Shown here: one piece after another, positions 40,236-49,515 of the stretch
Layout of the letters: every line of letters begins with the position of its first letter
Position numbering within the stretch: the first letter of the stretch is position 1
Assembly: GCA_036392515.1 (NCBI GenBank)
Contig: DASVXU010000143.1
Span: forward strand, 1 to 64,000
DNA from: JABFXC01 sp036392515
GTDB taxonomy: Bacteria; Gemmatimonadota; Gemmatimonadetes; Gemmatimonadales; Gemmatimonadaceae
Reading direction: 5' to 3'
Length of the DNA: 64,000 bases
Notes under the pieces: model-generated
Databases searched by the model: none
Told to the model about the DNA's origin: nothing
The model's input: only the letters and a program-made list of their open reading frames with translations
Position numbers and translations under genes: made by a program

Positions 40236-41158
40236 CCGCCGAGCCGCGCGGCGACGGCGGGATCGAGGGTGCGCAGGAAGGCGTCGATGCGCGCGGTGTA
40301 GCCGGAGTCGGTGCCCACGAGGTGGTCGATCTGCGCGTGCGAGAGCGGCTCCGGCAGCAGCTGCGCGCGGGTGCCTAACGTCGCGGCCTTCGCCGCGAAG
40401 CGCTCGTTGTCGGCGCAGCTCGCGCGGCGGAGCGAGGAGCAGACGAGGAGCATCGGCGCGCCGGCGGCGGCGATCGCGTCGTAGGGCGAGGCCTCGCGCC
40501 AGTACGCCGTGTCCCCGCCGAACGCGTCGTCGAAGAGGCGCGCGTGCCGCCCCCGCATGATCGCGGGCACGTCGATCGCGCCGGCGTCGAGCGAGACGAC
40601 GCCGATCCAGGGCGCGAGCGTCGCCCCTTCGCGCGCGGACGGCGACGTCGCGAGGAGATCGACGAGGTGCCCGCCGGCGGAGTGTCCCATGAGGATGAAC
40701 TTCGCCGGGTCGGCGCCCCAGCTCGCGGCGCGGCGCTGCGCCTCGGCGATCGCGCGCGCCACGTCGCGCGCCTGGTCGACCGGCTTCGTGTCGGGGAGCA
40801 TGCGGTAGTTCGTCGAGATGACGACGAATCCGCGCGGCACCCAGTGCGCCGCCTTGTCGGAGGCGACGCCGGGCGCGCGCTTGGCGCCGCGCGACCACCC
40901 GCCCCCGTGCACCATGAAGATCACCGGCGCGTCCTTCACGCCGTCGGCGAGATAGACGTCGAAGCGCTCGCGCGGGTCGGGGCCGAAGGGCACGTCGCGG
41001 ATCACCCGCGAGCGGCCGGGGGTGGTGGCCGCGTCGAGCGGCGTGCCGCCGAACGAGGCGCGACAGACGACGGCGAGCAGGGCGAGCATGCAGGTCTGCA
41101 TCGCGCGCCGCATCACTCGCGAGCGCGCTCGCGCGCGCGTGGCTGGTCTATCGATCAT
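40229..41158 (-). CDS. Secreted alpha/beta hydrolase (esterase/lipase, HSL-like)
   Basis: A 309-residue protein with a signal segment (MRRAMQTCMLALLAVVC region after a 15-residue Arg-rich extension). The oxyanion motif is MVHGGGWSRG, the nucleophile lies in MGHSAGGHLVD, and the Asp/His partners lie further on in LDAGAID and PLSHAQIDHLVG. It resembles carboxylesterases and kynurenine-formamidase-like enzymes; the substrate is unknown. AGGAAG before the ATG at 41158 supports the long start; the internal ATG at 41113 would give a cleaner signal peptide. Confidence 0.82.
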   Translation of the reverse strand: MIDRPATRARARSRVMRRAMQTCMLALLAVVCRASFGGTPLDAATTPGRSRVIRDVPFGPDPRERFDVYLADGVKDAPVIFMVHGGGWSRGAKRAPGVASDKAAHWVPRGFVVISTNYRMLPDTKPVDQARDVARAIAEAQRRAASWGADPAKFILMGHSAGGHLVDLLATSPSAREGATLAPWIGVVSLDAGAIDVPAIMRGRHARLFDDAFGGDTAYWREASPYDAIAAAGAPMLLVCSSLRRASCADNERFAAKAATLGTRAQLLPEPLSHAQIDHLVGTDSGYTARIDAFLRTLDPAVAARLGGQ

Positions 41159-41235
41159 CGAGCTTCCTGAAACTGGTGTTCGAGGCCGGCCGTACGGCCG
41201 TCACCCCCCTGCATCGAACCTTCACCGTCCCGCAC

Positions 41236-41670
41236 ATGCGCAACCGTCACGCACTCTCACTCGCCGCGCTCGCCCTCGTCGCCGTCGCCTCGACCGCGCG
41301 CGCGCAGGGGCCGGCCGCTCGCGCGACCGCCGCCGCACCGACCACCGCCGCGGCGACGCCGTGGACCGCGAAGTCCGCGGGCACGTACGACATCCTCGTC
41401 GCCGGCACCGGCAACGACGACCACGCCGAGCCGGCGACGCTGGTCATCGGCGCCGATTCCACCGGCGCGCTCACCGCGAAGGTCGTCGAGGGTCCGCGCA
41501 ACGACGAGCATCCGATGACCGTCGAGGTGAAGGGCGACGATCTCGTGATGAAGTCGCAGACGAACAACGGGATCATGACGATCACCGTGCAGCGTCACGG
41601 CGACGCGCTCGCCGGCCACTGGGAGATCGGCATGCAGCAGGGCACCCTCACGGGCAAGCTGCACTCCTGA
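41236..41670 (+). CDS. Small secreted beta-rich protein
   Basis: A 144-residue protein with signal peptide (STARA-Q) and an Ala/Thr linker. The mature domain reads GTYDILVAG, PATLVIGADSTGALTAKV, EHPMTVEVKGDDLVMKSQ and LAGHWEIGMQQGTLTGKL, the pattern of a small antiparallel barrel or half-lipocalin that appears in uncharacterised proteins near peptidases and amidases. The function is unknown. It ends 24 bases from the convergent PLD gene. Confidence 0.7.
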   Translation: MRNRHALSLAALALVAVASTARAQGPAARATAAAPTTAAATPWTAKSAGTYDILVAGTGNDDHAEPATLVIGADSTGALTAKVVEGPRNDEHPMTVEVKGDDLVMKSQTNNGIMTITVQRHGDALAGHWEIGMQQGTLTGKLHS

Positions 41671-41694
41671 TGGACCGCGGCGAAGGGGCGTGCG

Positions 41695-42984
41695 TCACAG
41701 CACTCGCCAGACCAGGTGCGTCGCATGCTCCTTCGTTCGCTCCCACGCTCCGCGACGCCGGAAGGCGTCGAGCTGGATCTCGTCGGAGTGCTCGAGGTCG
41801 CGCAGGAACTGCCGCTCGAGCTCCGCGCCCAGCGTCTCGTCGAGCATCATCAGCACCGTCTCCTCGTTGAAGGAGAGCGAGCGGTTGTCGGCGTTCATGC
41901 TGCCGACCGCGGCCCAGCGCCCGTCCACGACGAGCGACTTGGCGTGCATCATCGTGTCGCGATACTCGTAGACGCGCACTCCGGCCTCGAGCAGCTCCTC
42001 GTAGCGCGCGCGTCCGGCGTAGAGGGTGCTCTTCACGTCCGACTCGCTGCCCGCGGTGAGCACGCGCGTGTCGACGCCGCGCCGCGCGGCGTCGGCGATG
42101 AGGTTGCGGATGTCCTTGTCGGGGACGAAGTACGAGTTCGTGATGTAGAGCCGCCGGCGCGCGCTGGCGATCGAGAGGGTGAGGAAGCGCTCGGCCTCGG
42201 TGCTCCCGACCGAGGGCGATCCGTGCAGCACCCCCGCGACGACGCCGTCGTTCTTCTCCGCGCCGTCGAGCGGGAAGAGCGTCTCGCCGACGAGCATGTG
42301 ACCGGTCGCCTCCGCCCAGCAGGCGACGAACGCCGCCTGGAGCTGGCCGACCGCGGGGCCGGTGAAGCGGACGTTGGTGTCGCGCCACTGGTCCTTCACG
42401 AGCCCGTTGCCGAACCACTTGTCGGAGATCCCGAAGCCGCCGGTGTAGCCCACGCACCCGTCCACGCAGACGACGCGGATGTGCGCGCGATGCTGCAGCT
42501 TGTGCGCGCCGAGGATGCTCAGCGGCCGGAAGGGCGCGACGTTGACGCCGCCCTGCTTCAGCGCGGCGATGTACTCCTTGGGGAACGAGCTGCCGAAGGC
42601 ATCGTAGAGCAGGTACACCGCGACGCCGGCGCGCGCCCGCTCGACGAGGATCTCGCGCAGCGTCTCCGCCATCCGCCCCTTCTGGCAGTAGTACATCTGC
42701 ATCGTGATCGCGCGCTTCGCCGCGCGCAGGTCGTCCCAGAGGCGCGGATAGGTCTGGTCGCCGTTGACGAAGACCTCGATCCGGTGGCCGGGGGCGAGCG
42801 CTGTGCGCGACACGAGCTCGATCCCCTCGCGGAACCCTTTCTCGTCGACCGAGGGAGGGCGGTCCTGGCCGAGGGCGCGCACGTCGCGCACGGGGGTGCC
42901 TTTCACCGCGCTGAGCAGCCCCGCGAGGAAGATCACGCCGAAGATGAGGCCAGCGAGGACGAAGCCGACGATTCCGAATGCCAT
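41695..42984 (-). CDS. Cardiolipin synthase-like phospholipase D family protein
   Basis: A 429-residue membrane-anchored enzyme with one N-terminal helix (about 3-25) and two PLD domains. The second active-site motif MMHAKSLVVDGR is canonical (HxKxxxxD). The first, AHIRVVCVDGCVGYTGG, has Arg in place of the Lys. The block GGFGISDKWFGNG and QWRDTNVRFTGP place it in the cardiolipin-synthase-type group, which joins phosphatidylglycerol molecules. The Arg variant may be a subfamily trait, but it could also lower activity. Confidence 0.82.
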   Translation of the reverse strand: MAFGIVGFVLAGLIFGVIFLAGLLSAVKGTPVRDVRALGQDRPPSVDEKGFREGIELVSRTALAPGHRIEVFVNGDQTYPRLWDDLRAAKRAITMQMYYCQKGRMAETLREILVERARAGVAVYLLYDAFGSSFPKEYIAALKQGGVNVAPFRPLSILGAHKLQHRAHIRVVCVDGCVGYTGGFGISDKWFGNGLVKDQWRDTNVRFTGPAVGQLQAAFVACWAEATGHMLVGETLFPLDGAEKNDGVVAGVLHGSPSVGSTEAERFLTLSIASARRRLYITNSYFVPDKDIRNLIADAARRGVDTRVLTAGSESDVKSTLYAGRARYEELLEAGVRVYEYRDTMMHAKSLVVDGRWAAVGSMNADNRSLSFNEETVLMMLDETLGAELERQFLRDLEHSDEIQLDAFRRRGAWERTKEHATHLVWRVL

Positions 42985-43022
42985 GCCCGCCCGCTAGGCA
43001 AGAAGCGTGGCGCTCGCTCCGG

Positions 43023-44144
43023 CTAGCGCTGCTTCGTCCGGCGAGCAGCCGTTGCGACCCCGACGCGGGAGTCGGCGGTGCCGTAGTAGAGCAGCCAGCG
43101 GCCGCGGAAGGGCACCAGCCCTTCGACGAAGGTCGTCCCCTCGGCGTACTGGCCGCTGCGCTCGTAGGGCTCGGTGGGGCGTATGAAGGGCTCGCTCGCG
43201 CGGGCGATCAGCCGCGTGGGATTCGTCCGGTCGAAGAGCGCCTGCCCGCCGGTGTAGACGTGCGATGGGAGGCGCGGGTCTCCGTTCGCGCGCGCGTTGC
43301 CCGCGTTGTAGAGAAGGAGGATGCCACGCTCGGTGAGGATCGCGGGGGGCCCGCCCTCGACGAGCCAGGAGTCGAACCAGCCCGGGCGTGGCGAGAGGAC
43401 GCGGAGCGGATTCCCATTATCGTCCTCGACGGGGGTCCAGTGGATCAGGTCGTCCGATGTCGCGACGAGGATGTGGGGAACGTTGAAATACATCCAGTAC
43501 TTCCCGTTCACCCTCGCCGCGACGAGGTGATCGCCGCGGACGCTGCAGAGGATCGCCCCGGACTTCGACTCCATGCGGAGATAGCGCCCGCTGTCGACGC
43601 TCGCGAAGGCGGGGCCGTGCTTCGTCCAGGCCACGAGGTCGGTCGAGGTCGCGACGGCGAGACGCGGGACGTCGCGGTTCCACTGCGTGTACGTCAGCAC
43701 GTATCGCCCGTCGTCGGTCTCGACGATGCGCGGATCCTCGACGCCGCCCGGCCACTCGTTCGCGCGCTGCTCGTCGCGGTCGGGGAAGAGCACGGGCGAG
43801 GCGCGGCGGGTGAAGTGGATCCCGTCGGCGCTCGCGGCGAGCCCGAGCCGCGAGGTGTGCGCGCCGATCTTCACCTCGCCGCTCGCGTCCTCGGCGCGAT
43901 AGAGCAGGTACACCGAGTCCCCGCGCACCACCGCGGCGGGATTGAAGGTGGCGTACTCCTCCCAGTGCACGAGCGTGTCGCCCATCGGCGAGCGGAAGCT
44001 CGAGCGCGGATCGGGGACGATCACCGGGTTGCCGACACGCGGCTTCGCGAAGGGACCGATCCCCCATGCGGGAGACTGGGCGTCGAGCGAGCGCGCGGCC
44101 GTGGCGAGAGCGACGATCGCGAGAGCGGCACGGAGTGATCTCAT
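43023..44144 (-). CDS. Glycoside hydrolase family 130-like protein
   Basis: A 373-residue secreted five-bladed propeller with a signal peptide (1-22). It shows GH130 features: NPAAVVRGDSVYLLYRAED, LGLAASADGIHF, the GGVEDPRIVETDDGRYV block with the proton-donor Asp, and WLVEGGPPAIL, TEGTTF-like GTTFVEGL near the end. Family members phosphorolyse or hydrolyse beta-mannosides; a signal peptide favours hydrolysis in the periplasm. It starts two bases after the upstream methyltransferase stop, so the two share a transcript. Confidence 0.85.
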   Translation of the reverse strand: MRSLRAALAIVALATAARSLDAQSPAWGIGPFAKPRVGNPVIVPDPRSSFRSPMGDTLVHWEEYATFNPAAVVRGDSVYLLYRAEDASGEVKIGAHTSRLGLAASADGIHFTRRASPVLFPDRDEQRANEWPGGVEDPRIVETDDGRYVLTYTQWNRDVPRLAVATSTDLVAWTKHGPAFASVDSGRYLRMESKSGAILCSVRGDHLVAARVNGKYWMYFNVPHILVATSDDLIHWTPVEDDNGNPLRVLSPRPGWFDSWLVEGGPPAILTERGILLLYNAGNARANGDPRLPSHVYTGGQALFDRTNPTRLIARASEPFIRPTEPYERSGQYAEGTTFVEGLVPFRGRWLLYYGTADSRVGVATAARRTKQR

Positions 44145-44146
44145 CG

Positions 44147-44839
44147 TCACCAGATCCCGGGGATGATCCGCGAGCGGACGCGATCGCGATACGCGTCGTA
44201 GTCGGGGAGGGAGCGTGCGAGCAGCCGTTCCTCGACGAGGATGCGCGTGAAGAGCAGCGCGATGGGAACGGTCGCCATGAGCATCCCCGCGGTCGAGCCG
44301 AGCCAGAGCGGGATGCCCAGCATCTCGAGGACGAGCCCGGCGTACATCGGATGGCGCACGCGGCGATAGGGTCCGTAGTCCACGACGGCGTGGCCGCGCT
44401 CCGGCTGATGCCTGACGACGGTCACGGCGAACGCGTTCGTGCGCAGCGCGAGCGTGATGAGCCACCATCCGGCAACGAACAGGGCCATGCCGATCGCGGC
44501 GAGCGGGCGATCCGGCTGCGGGAGCAGACGCCAGCGCCAGACGTCGGCGGCGGAGGCGGCGACGAGGCCGGCGAGAGAGGCCATGACGCCGAGGACCAGC
44601 GCGCGATCGACGAGCGGCTGCCCGCGCTGGAGTGGGAGCTTCTCGCGCTCCGCGAGGAGATCGGCGTTGACGCGGGCAACCGCTTCGCTGCAGACGACTC
44701 GCGCGACCAGCAATGCCGCGAGCAGAATCCATCCGCGTCGCCAGTGCGTCGTGCCCGCGCCCCAGAAGAGGAAGATCGCGAAGAGCACCACGTGACGAAC
44801 GATCGCGGCGTATCGGCGAAGGCGGCCATGGTGAGCCAT
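44147..44839 (-). CDS. Isoprenylcysteine carboxylmethyltransferase-like membrane protein
   Basis: A 230-residue inner-membrane protein with five to six helices. The C-terminal SAM-binding signature GPYRRVRHPMYAGLVLEMLG and EERLLARSLPDYDAYRDRV is typical of the ICMT/PEMT-like family. In bacteria these methylate lipids or small molecules; the substrate is not predictable. ATG 44839 is preferred because it precedes the first hydrophobic segment, although no ribosome site is visible. It is coupled to the GH130-like gene. Confidence 0.85.
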   Translation of the reverse strand: MAHHGRLRRYAAIVRHVVLFAIFLFWGAGTTHWRRGWILLAALLVARVVCSEAVARVNADLLAEREKLPLQRGQPLVDRALVLGVMASLAGLVAASAADVWRWRLLPQPDRPLAAIGMALFVAGWWLITLALRTNAFAVTVVRHQPERGHAVVDYGPYRRVRHPMYAGLVLEMLGIPLWLGSTAGMLMATVPIALLFTRILVEERLLARSLPDYDAYRDRVRSRIIPGIW

Positions 44840-44954
44840 GAGCAATGGTGCGCTCGCGAACGATCCGCCGCCAGTCGCGGGCGACACGACGACATGTCCA
44901 CGCGGGGAACGGAGCTTGCCCCCGCCTGACGGCCCGCACCGCACCCTCGCACCG

Positions 44955-45455
44955 ATGCACCGACTCTCAGCACCGCTCCTCCTCACGGCCGCCGCGCTGG
45001 CCGCCTGCAACCTTCCCCGTGACCCCGACGGCACGCTCGACCGCGTGCGCGGCGGGACGATGCGCGTCGGGATGGTGATCGACACGCCGTGGGTGACCGA
45101 CTCGAGCGACGGCGCGGGAGGGATCGAGCGGACGATCGTGAACGACCTCGCGCGCGAGCTCGGCGCGAAGGTCGAATGGCATCCGGGTCCGGCGGCGGCG
45201 CTGCTCGACTCGCTGCACGAGCGCGAGCTCGACATGGTCATCGGCGGATTCACGACGCAGTCGCCATGGAAGCGGCAGGTCGCGCTGACGAAGCCCTACT
45301 ACACCGACACCGTGATGGTACACGGGAAGCGCACCGAGCAGCCGCACGCGGTCGCGGTCGCGCCCGGCGAGAATGCGTGGCACGTCGTCGTGGAGCGCGT
45401 GCTGCGCGGGAAGAAGAACGAGTTCCCGGCGCTGCGCCAGGCGAGGGCGCGATGA
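44955..45455 (+). CDS. Half-length periplasmic substrate-binding lipoprotein (SBP_bac_3-like)
   Basis: A 166-residue lipoprotein (lipobox LAAC). The mature part looks like the first lobe of an amino-acid-type binding protein: GTMRVGMVIDTPW, VNDLARELGAKVEW and LDMVIGGFTTQSPWKRQVALT, then YTDTVMVHGKR. Usual members are 220-260 residues; the second lobe is missing here, and the protein ends shortly after AWHVVVERVLRGKK. Its ATG-side neighbour is a CDF transporter, coupled by an ATGA overlap. It may be a metal or regulatory subunit, but this is inference. Confidence 0.72.
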   Translation: MHRLSAPLLLTAAALAACNLPRDPDGTLDRVRGGTMRVGMVIDTPWVTDSSDGAGGIERTIVNDLARELGAKVEWHPGPAAALLDSLHERELDMVIGGFTTQSPWKRQVALTKPYYTDTVMVHGKRTEQPHAVAVAPGENAWHVVVERVLRGKKNEFPALRQARAR

Positions 45456-46453
45456 GCATCGGCAGTGCATTCGCGTTCCCCGAGGAGATGCGCGAGCTGC
45501 ACCGGCGCATCCGGAGGCTGTCCTGGCTGAGCATCGTGCTGCTCTTCATCGCCGGCACGCTGATCTTCCTGACGGTGGGTCAATCGCAGGCGATGAAGAC
45601 GGCGTGGATCAGCGACATCCTCACCGCGGTGCCGCCGATGGCGCTGCTCGTCGCGCTGCGCTACGAGCTGCGCCCGCCGTCGAAGCGCTTCCCGTCGGGA
45701 TACACACGGGCGGTCTCGGTCGCCTTTCTCGTCACGGCGTCGATCCTGAGCATCGTGGGACTCTACCTGCTGTACGATTCGCTCACGAAGCTGCTCAGGC
45801 GCGAGCATCCGCCGATCGGGACGATCGAGCTGTTCGGCAGCCAGTTCTGGCTCGGCTGGGCGATGCTGGTGACGCTCTTCCTCAGCATGTGCGTCGGGAT
45901 CACGCTCGGGAAGCTGAAGACTCCGGTCGCGAAGAAGCTGCAGAGCAAGGCGCTGCAGGCCGAGGCGGAGATGAACCAGGCGGAGTGGATGTCGGAGGGG
46001 GCGGCGATCCTCGGGATCCTGCTCGTCGCCTTCGGCTTCTGGTGGGGCGACGCGGCGGCGGCGGCGTTCATCTCGATCGAGATCATCCGCGACGGGTGGC
46101 ACAACGTGCGGCAGGTGATCGGCGACCTGATGGACGAAGCCCCGACGAAGCTGGGGAAGAAGGATCTCGAGGATCTCCCCGACAGGGTGGCCGCCGTGGC
46201 GCGACGACTTCCGTGGGTGACCGACGCGGGCGCGCGTCTGCGCGAGCACGGGCACGCGGTGACGGGGGAGATCTTCATCGTGCCGCGTCCGGACAGCGGG
46301 ATGGACGCGGCCGCGCTGCTGCGCGCGACGGAGGACGCGGCACGCCAGATCGGCGACGTGGACTGGCGCCTGCACGGGCTCGCGGTGGTACCGGTGACCG
46401 CGCTCGAGAGTACAATTCCTCCGCGCGTCGGCCACGACGGCGCCTCGCGCTGA
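45452..46453 (+). CDS. Cation diffusion facilitator family transporter
   Basis: A 333-residue inner-membrane protein with six predicted helices (first pair at about 23-43 and 48-68) and a cytosolic C-terminal domain (about 235-320). WISDILTAVPP and NQAEWMSEGAAILGI occupy the positions of the CDF metal site, but the usual His residues are replaced by Ser/Asp and Asn/Glu, so the metal may not be zinc. FPSGYTRAVSVAFL is the family cytosolic loop. It is translated with the upstream half binding protein. Confidence 0.85.
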   Translation: MSIGSAFAFPEEMRELHRRIRRLSWLSIVLLFIAGTLIFLTVGQSQAMKTAWISDILTAVPPMALLVALRYELRPPSKRFPSGYTRAVSVAFLVTASILSIVGLYLLYDSLTKLLRREHPPIGTIELFGSQFWLGWAMLVTLFLSMCVGITLGKLKTPVAKKLQSKALQAEAEMNQAEWMSEGAAILGILLVAFGFWWGDAAAAAFISIEIIRDGWHNVRQVIGDLMDEAPTKLGKKDLEDLPDRVAAVARRLPWVTDAGARLREHGHAVTGEIFIVPRPDSGMDAAALLRATEDAARQIGDVDWRLHGLAVVPVTALESTIPPRVGHDGASR

Positions 46454-46505
46454 TCGCCGGCGTGACTGCCGACACGGCGCGCAACACCACCCTCAGCTGA
46501 ATCCC

Positions 46506-47474
46506 ATGACCGCTCCGAGTCTCGAAACGCTGGCCAAGGTGGAGGTGCTGTCCGACCTCGAACCTGTGGTCCACGAGCTGATGGAGACGCACGAGGCGAA
46601 GCGCGTGCTCTGGTTCCCGAGCGAGCTCCTCGCGCCGCCGCCGGACACGGATCCCGAGCGGCACATCCGCGAGCTCCGCGAGCGAGCGCGCGGGATCGGC
46701 CTGCCCGGCCGCGTCGCGCTCGCGCTCAACCTGCTCACCGAGGAAGGGCTGCCGCACTTCCACCGCCTCCTGGCCGCGTACCTCGGCGGCGATACCTTCT
46801 GGTCGAAGTGGACGAACCTCTGGACCGCGGAGGAGGACAGGCACGGCGCGGTGCTCCACGACTACGCGCGCGACAGCGCGATCCTCGACAACCCGGTGCT
46901 CGAGCGGATGCAGTTCGAGTATCTGCGTGCCGGCTTCGAGCCGGAGTGGGACAAGGACCCGTACCGCGTCTTCGTCTACACCACGCTCCAGGAGCGTGCG
47001 ACGCAGATGAGCCACGCGAACACCGGGAAGCTGGCGAGCGAGTACGAGCCGACGATCGGCACCGTGCTCTCGAACGTCGCGAAGGAGGAGGCGCGGCACT
47101 ACACCTTCTACCGGACGATCTTCAAGGAAGTGCTGGCCCGCGACCCGAACCGTGCGCTCGTCTCCGCCGCCGAGCTGATGCCCTCGATCGACATGCCGGG
47201 GGTGAACATGCCGAACTTCCGCGAGATGGCGGAGGTCGTGCGTCGTGCCGGAATCTACGGGCCGCGGGACTACCTCAGGATCGTCGAGGAGCAGATCCGC
47301 TACTGGGCGATCGAGACGCTCGAGGGGCTCGACGAGGTAGGCAGGAAAGCTCAGGAGAAGATCCTCGGCGTGCCGAAGCGCCTCGAGCGCATCGCCGACA
47401 TGATGGAGACGCGAAGCAAGGCGAAGACATTCTCGTTCCCGGTGGCGTTCGCGACGGAGTTCGAGATGGCCTGA
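46506..47474 (+). CDS. Acyl-ACP desaturase (ferritin-like di-iron)
   Basis: A 322-residue soluble desaturase that introduces a double bond into acyl-ACP chains. The di-iron ligands are in LLTEEGLPHF, TAEEDRHGAVL and AKEEARHYTFY, the paired ExxH motifs of the family, and PSIDMPGVNMPNF is a conserved loop. Plant-type acyl-ACP desaturases are common in actinobacteria and scattered elsewhere. A long palindrome follows the stop. Confidence 0.92.
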   Translation: MTAPSLETLAKVEVLSDLEPVVHELMETHEAKRVLWFPSELLAPPPDTDPERHIRELRERARGIGLPGRVALALNLLTEEGLPHFHRLLAAYLGGDTFWSKWTNLWTAEEDRHGAVLHDYARDSAILDNPVLERMQFEYLRAGFEPEWDKDPYRVFVYTTLQERATQMSHANTGKLASEYEPTIGTVLSNVAKEEARHYTFYRTIFKEVLARDPNRALVSAAELMPSIDMPGVNMPNFREMAEVVRRAGIYGPRDYLRIVEEQIRYWAIETLEGLDEVGRKAQEKILGVPKRLERIADMMETRSKAKTFSFPVAFATEFEMA

Positions 47475-47506
47475 GATCGTCGCGCCGGGTCTGGCTTGCG
47501 ACACGG

Positions 47507-47651
47507 CGACGTGGGACGAGAGAGCGAGTTGGCGATTCGGGGACGACGTGGGACAAAGGAGGACGGAGCGTCCGGTCGGTCATCCCGCGTCCCACGTCGT
47601 CCCTCATTCCCGACTCGCTCCAGCGCGTCCCGCGTCGAATCCCACGTCGGG
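47507..47651. repeat. Long intergenic palindrome, cgacgtgggac family, copy 1
   Basis: CGACGTGGGACGAGAGAGCG and ACGACGTGGGACAAAGG on the left are complementary to CGCGTCCCACGTCGTCCCTC and GCGTCGAATCCCACGTCGGG on the right. A second copy lies at 49516-49687, and each is immediately downstream of the stop of a minus-strand gene. Confidence 0.8.
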
Positions 47652-47660
47652 GTGGAACGC

Positions 47661-49502
47661 CTAACGCGTGACCCTCGACCCCAGCCACGCCGCCCTGAAG
47701 GCGCGGATCTCGTCGGTGACGGGGCGGCCGGCGGCTTCGAAGGTGAGCGGCGTGAGGCGCGTGCGCGGGCGGAGGGTCATCGGGACGGAGTGACGCGTGC
47801 CGCGCTGCGTGACGTCCACCTGCACCTGCTCGCCGACTCGACGGCGGGCGAGAGCGGCCTGCAGCACGGCGATGGTCGGCGTCGGCTGGCCGTCGATGCC
47901 GTGGATGACGTCGCCGGCGCCGATCCCGGCGGGCCACGCCGAGCCATCCTCCTGGCTCCAGTTCACGAAGACGCCGGTGCTGTCCTCCTCGAGCGAAGCG
48001 CCGAGCCATGGGCGGACGGCGCTGTCGGGCGAGAGCAGGAAGCCGGCGGGGGCGAGAAGGGCGGCGTAGTCGGGGACCTCGTGGCCGGCGACGTAGCGGC
48101 GGTAGAAGTCGTTCGCGAAGGCGGTGTCGCCGGTGAAGCTGCCTAACGTGCGACGCCAGTCGTCCACCGTGTACGGGCGCGCCGGAGCGAGCGCCGCGGT
48201 CTGGCGGCTGCCGAAGTCGCGCCACATGCGGCGCATGAAGTCGTCGAGCGTGAGGTGGAATCGCTCGCGCAGGGTGAGGTCGAGCGCGAGTCCGAGCGCC
48301 TCTCCCCACGTGTAGTAGGAGATGAAGGTGTTCTGCCGGTTCGTCGGGTCGATCGAGGTGGCGGCGTCGACGAAGGGCGCCTGCATGCTCATCTCGACGG
48401 CGGAGAAGTGCCGGCGTCCCGGCGCGGTGATGACGACCGTCGCCGCGCCCCCCACCTCCTCGAGAAACTGCGCGTCGGTGTAGAGACCGGCGCGGCGGAT
48501 GGCGAGCGGGCCGAAGTAGCTGGTGAAGCCCTCGGCGAACCAGAGCTCGCGCGACATGTTGGCGCGCTCGAAGTCGAACGGCTCGAGCGATCTCGGACGG
48601 AGCCGCTCCACGTTCCACGAGTGGAAGAACTCGTGGGCGACCGTGCCGAGTCGCGCGGTCCGCGCGGCACTGTCGGCGAGGGTGCCGCGGCTGGTGATGA
48701 TCGTCGAGTTGCGGTGCTCCATCCCGTCGCCGTTCGCCCACGGGAGGTAGTCGATGACGAAGGTGTAGGTGCCGTGGTCGTATCCCGCCGGCTCTCCCCA
48801 CAGCGCCACTTCTTCGGCGACGACGCGTCGCACCATCGGAGCGAACGAGTCCACCTGCGCCTCGGTGCCGAGGTGATGGATCGCCAACCGCCAGGTCGCG
48901 CGCTTCCCGCCGGCCGAGTCGGTCCACTGCCGCCAGGTGACGGGGCCGGCCTCGGTGGGCGAGTCCATGAACCACTGCAGGTTCGGCGCGGTGAACACCG
49001 AATCGCTCGTCGCGACGAGCTGCGTCGCGACCTGCCAGCCGGGCTGGCGGTGGATCGTGAGGCGGATCGGCGCGGCGTCGAGCCCACGCGCCCACATGAA
49101 GGTCGCGGGCATGTTGAGGTGCGCGTGCGTGCGATCGACGCCGAGGTAGGTGCCGTCGGTGCGGTCGCCGAAGACGGTGTAGGTGATGCGCACGGTGCCG
49201 TCGTGTCCGGCGACGTCCCACCCGTAGGGATCGGGGCGGGTCGCGTCGAGCGCGCGCCCGCGCCCATCGGTCGCGGTGACGTCGTAGACGTTCTTCGCGA
49301 ACTCGTGGAGCGCGTACCGTCCCGGCGACGAGCGGCTCATCCGCGCGTGCAGCACGCTGCCGCGCGGGATGCCGGTAAAGGTCGCGACGACGCGCGCCTC
49401 GTGCTGCGCGGCGGCGGGGAAGGAGATGTCGTAGTCGACGCGCTGCTGGGCGGGGAGCGGGGCGGCGAGGGTCAGAGCCGCGAGGAGGGCGAGTGAGCGC
49501 AT
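47661..49502 (-). CDS. M61-family glycyl aminopeptidase with PDZ domain
   Basis: A 613-residue secreted zinc peptidase with a signal peptide (1-19, PLPA-Q). The zinc motif HEFFHSWNVERLRP and the downstream RELWFAEGFTSYFG supply two His and the Glu ligand of M61 peptidases. An N-terminal beta domain precedes it, and a PDZ domain (about 505-590; WLGASLEEDSTG, IGAGDVIHGIDGQP) follows. M61 enzymes remove N-terminal Gly or Ala residues. The TAG stop overlaps a dispersed octamer. A cgacgtgggac palindrome lies on each side. Confidence 0.92.
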   Translation of the reverse strand: MRSLALLAALTLAAPLPAQQRVDYDISFPAAAQHEARVVATFTGIPRGSVLHARMSRSSPGRYALHEFAKNVYDVTATDGRGRALDATRPDPYGWDVAGHDGTVRITYTVFGDRTDGTYLGVDRTHAHLNMPATFMWARGLDAAPIRLTIHRQPGWQVATQLVATSDSVFTAPNLQWFMDSPTEAGPVTWRQWTDSAGGKRATWRLAIHHLGTEAQVDSFAPMVRRVVAEEVALWGEPAGYDHGTYTFVIDYLPWANGDGMEHRNSTIITSRGTLADSAARTARLGTVAHEFFHSWNVERLRPRSLEPFDFERANMSRELWFAEGFTSYFGPLAIRRAGLYTDAQFLEEVGGAATVVITAPGRRHFSAVEMSMQAPFVDAATSIDPTNRQNTFISYYTWGEALGLALDLTLRERFHLTLDDFMRRMWRDFGSRQTAALAPARPYTVDDWRRTLGSFTGDTAFANDFYRRYVAGHEVPDYAALLAPAGFLLSPDSAVRPWLGASLEEDSTGVFVNWSQEDGSAWPAGIGAGDVIHGIDGQPTPTIAVLQAALARRRVGEQVQVDVTQRGTRHSVPMTLRPRTRLTPLTFEAAGRPVTDEIRAFRAAWLGSRVTR

Positions 49503-49515
49503 ACGGAAAGCTACC

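Noticed and set aside
42990..42998. CGCTAGGC counted as an octamer copy
   Set aside because: It differs from CGTTAGGC by one base; only exact copies were counted. The same applies to 12834, 25676, 38379 and 50045.
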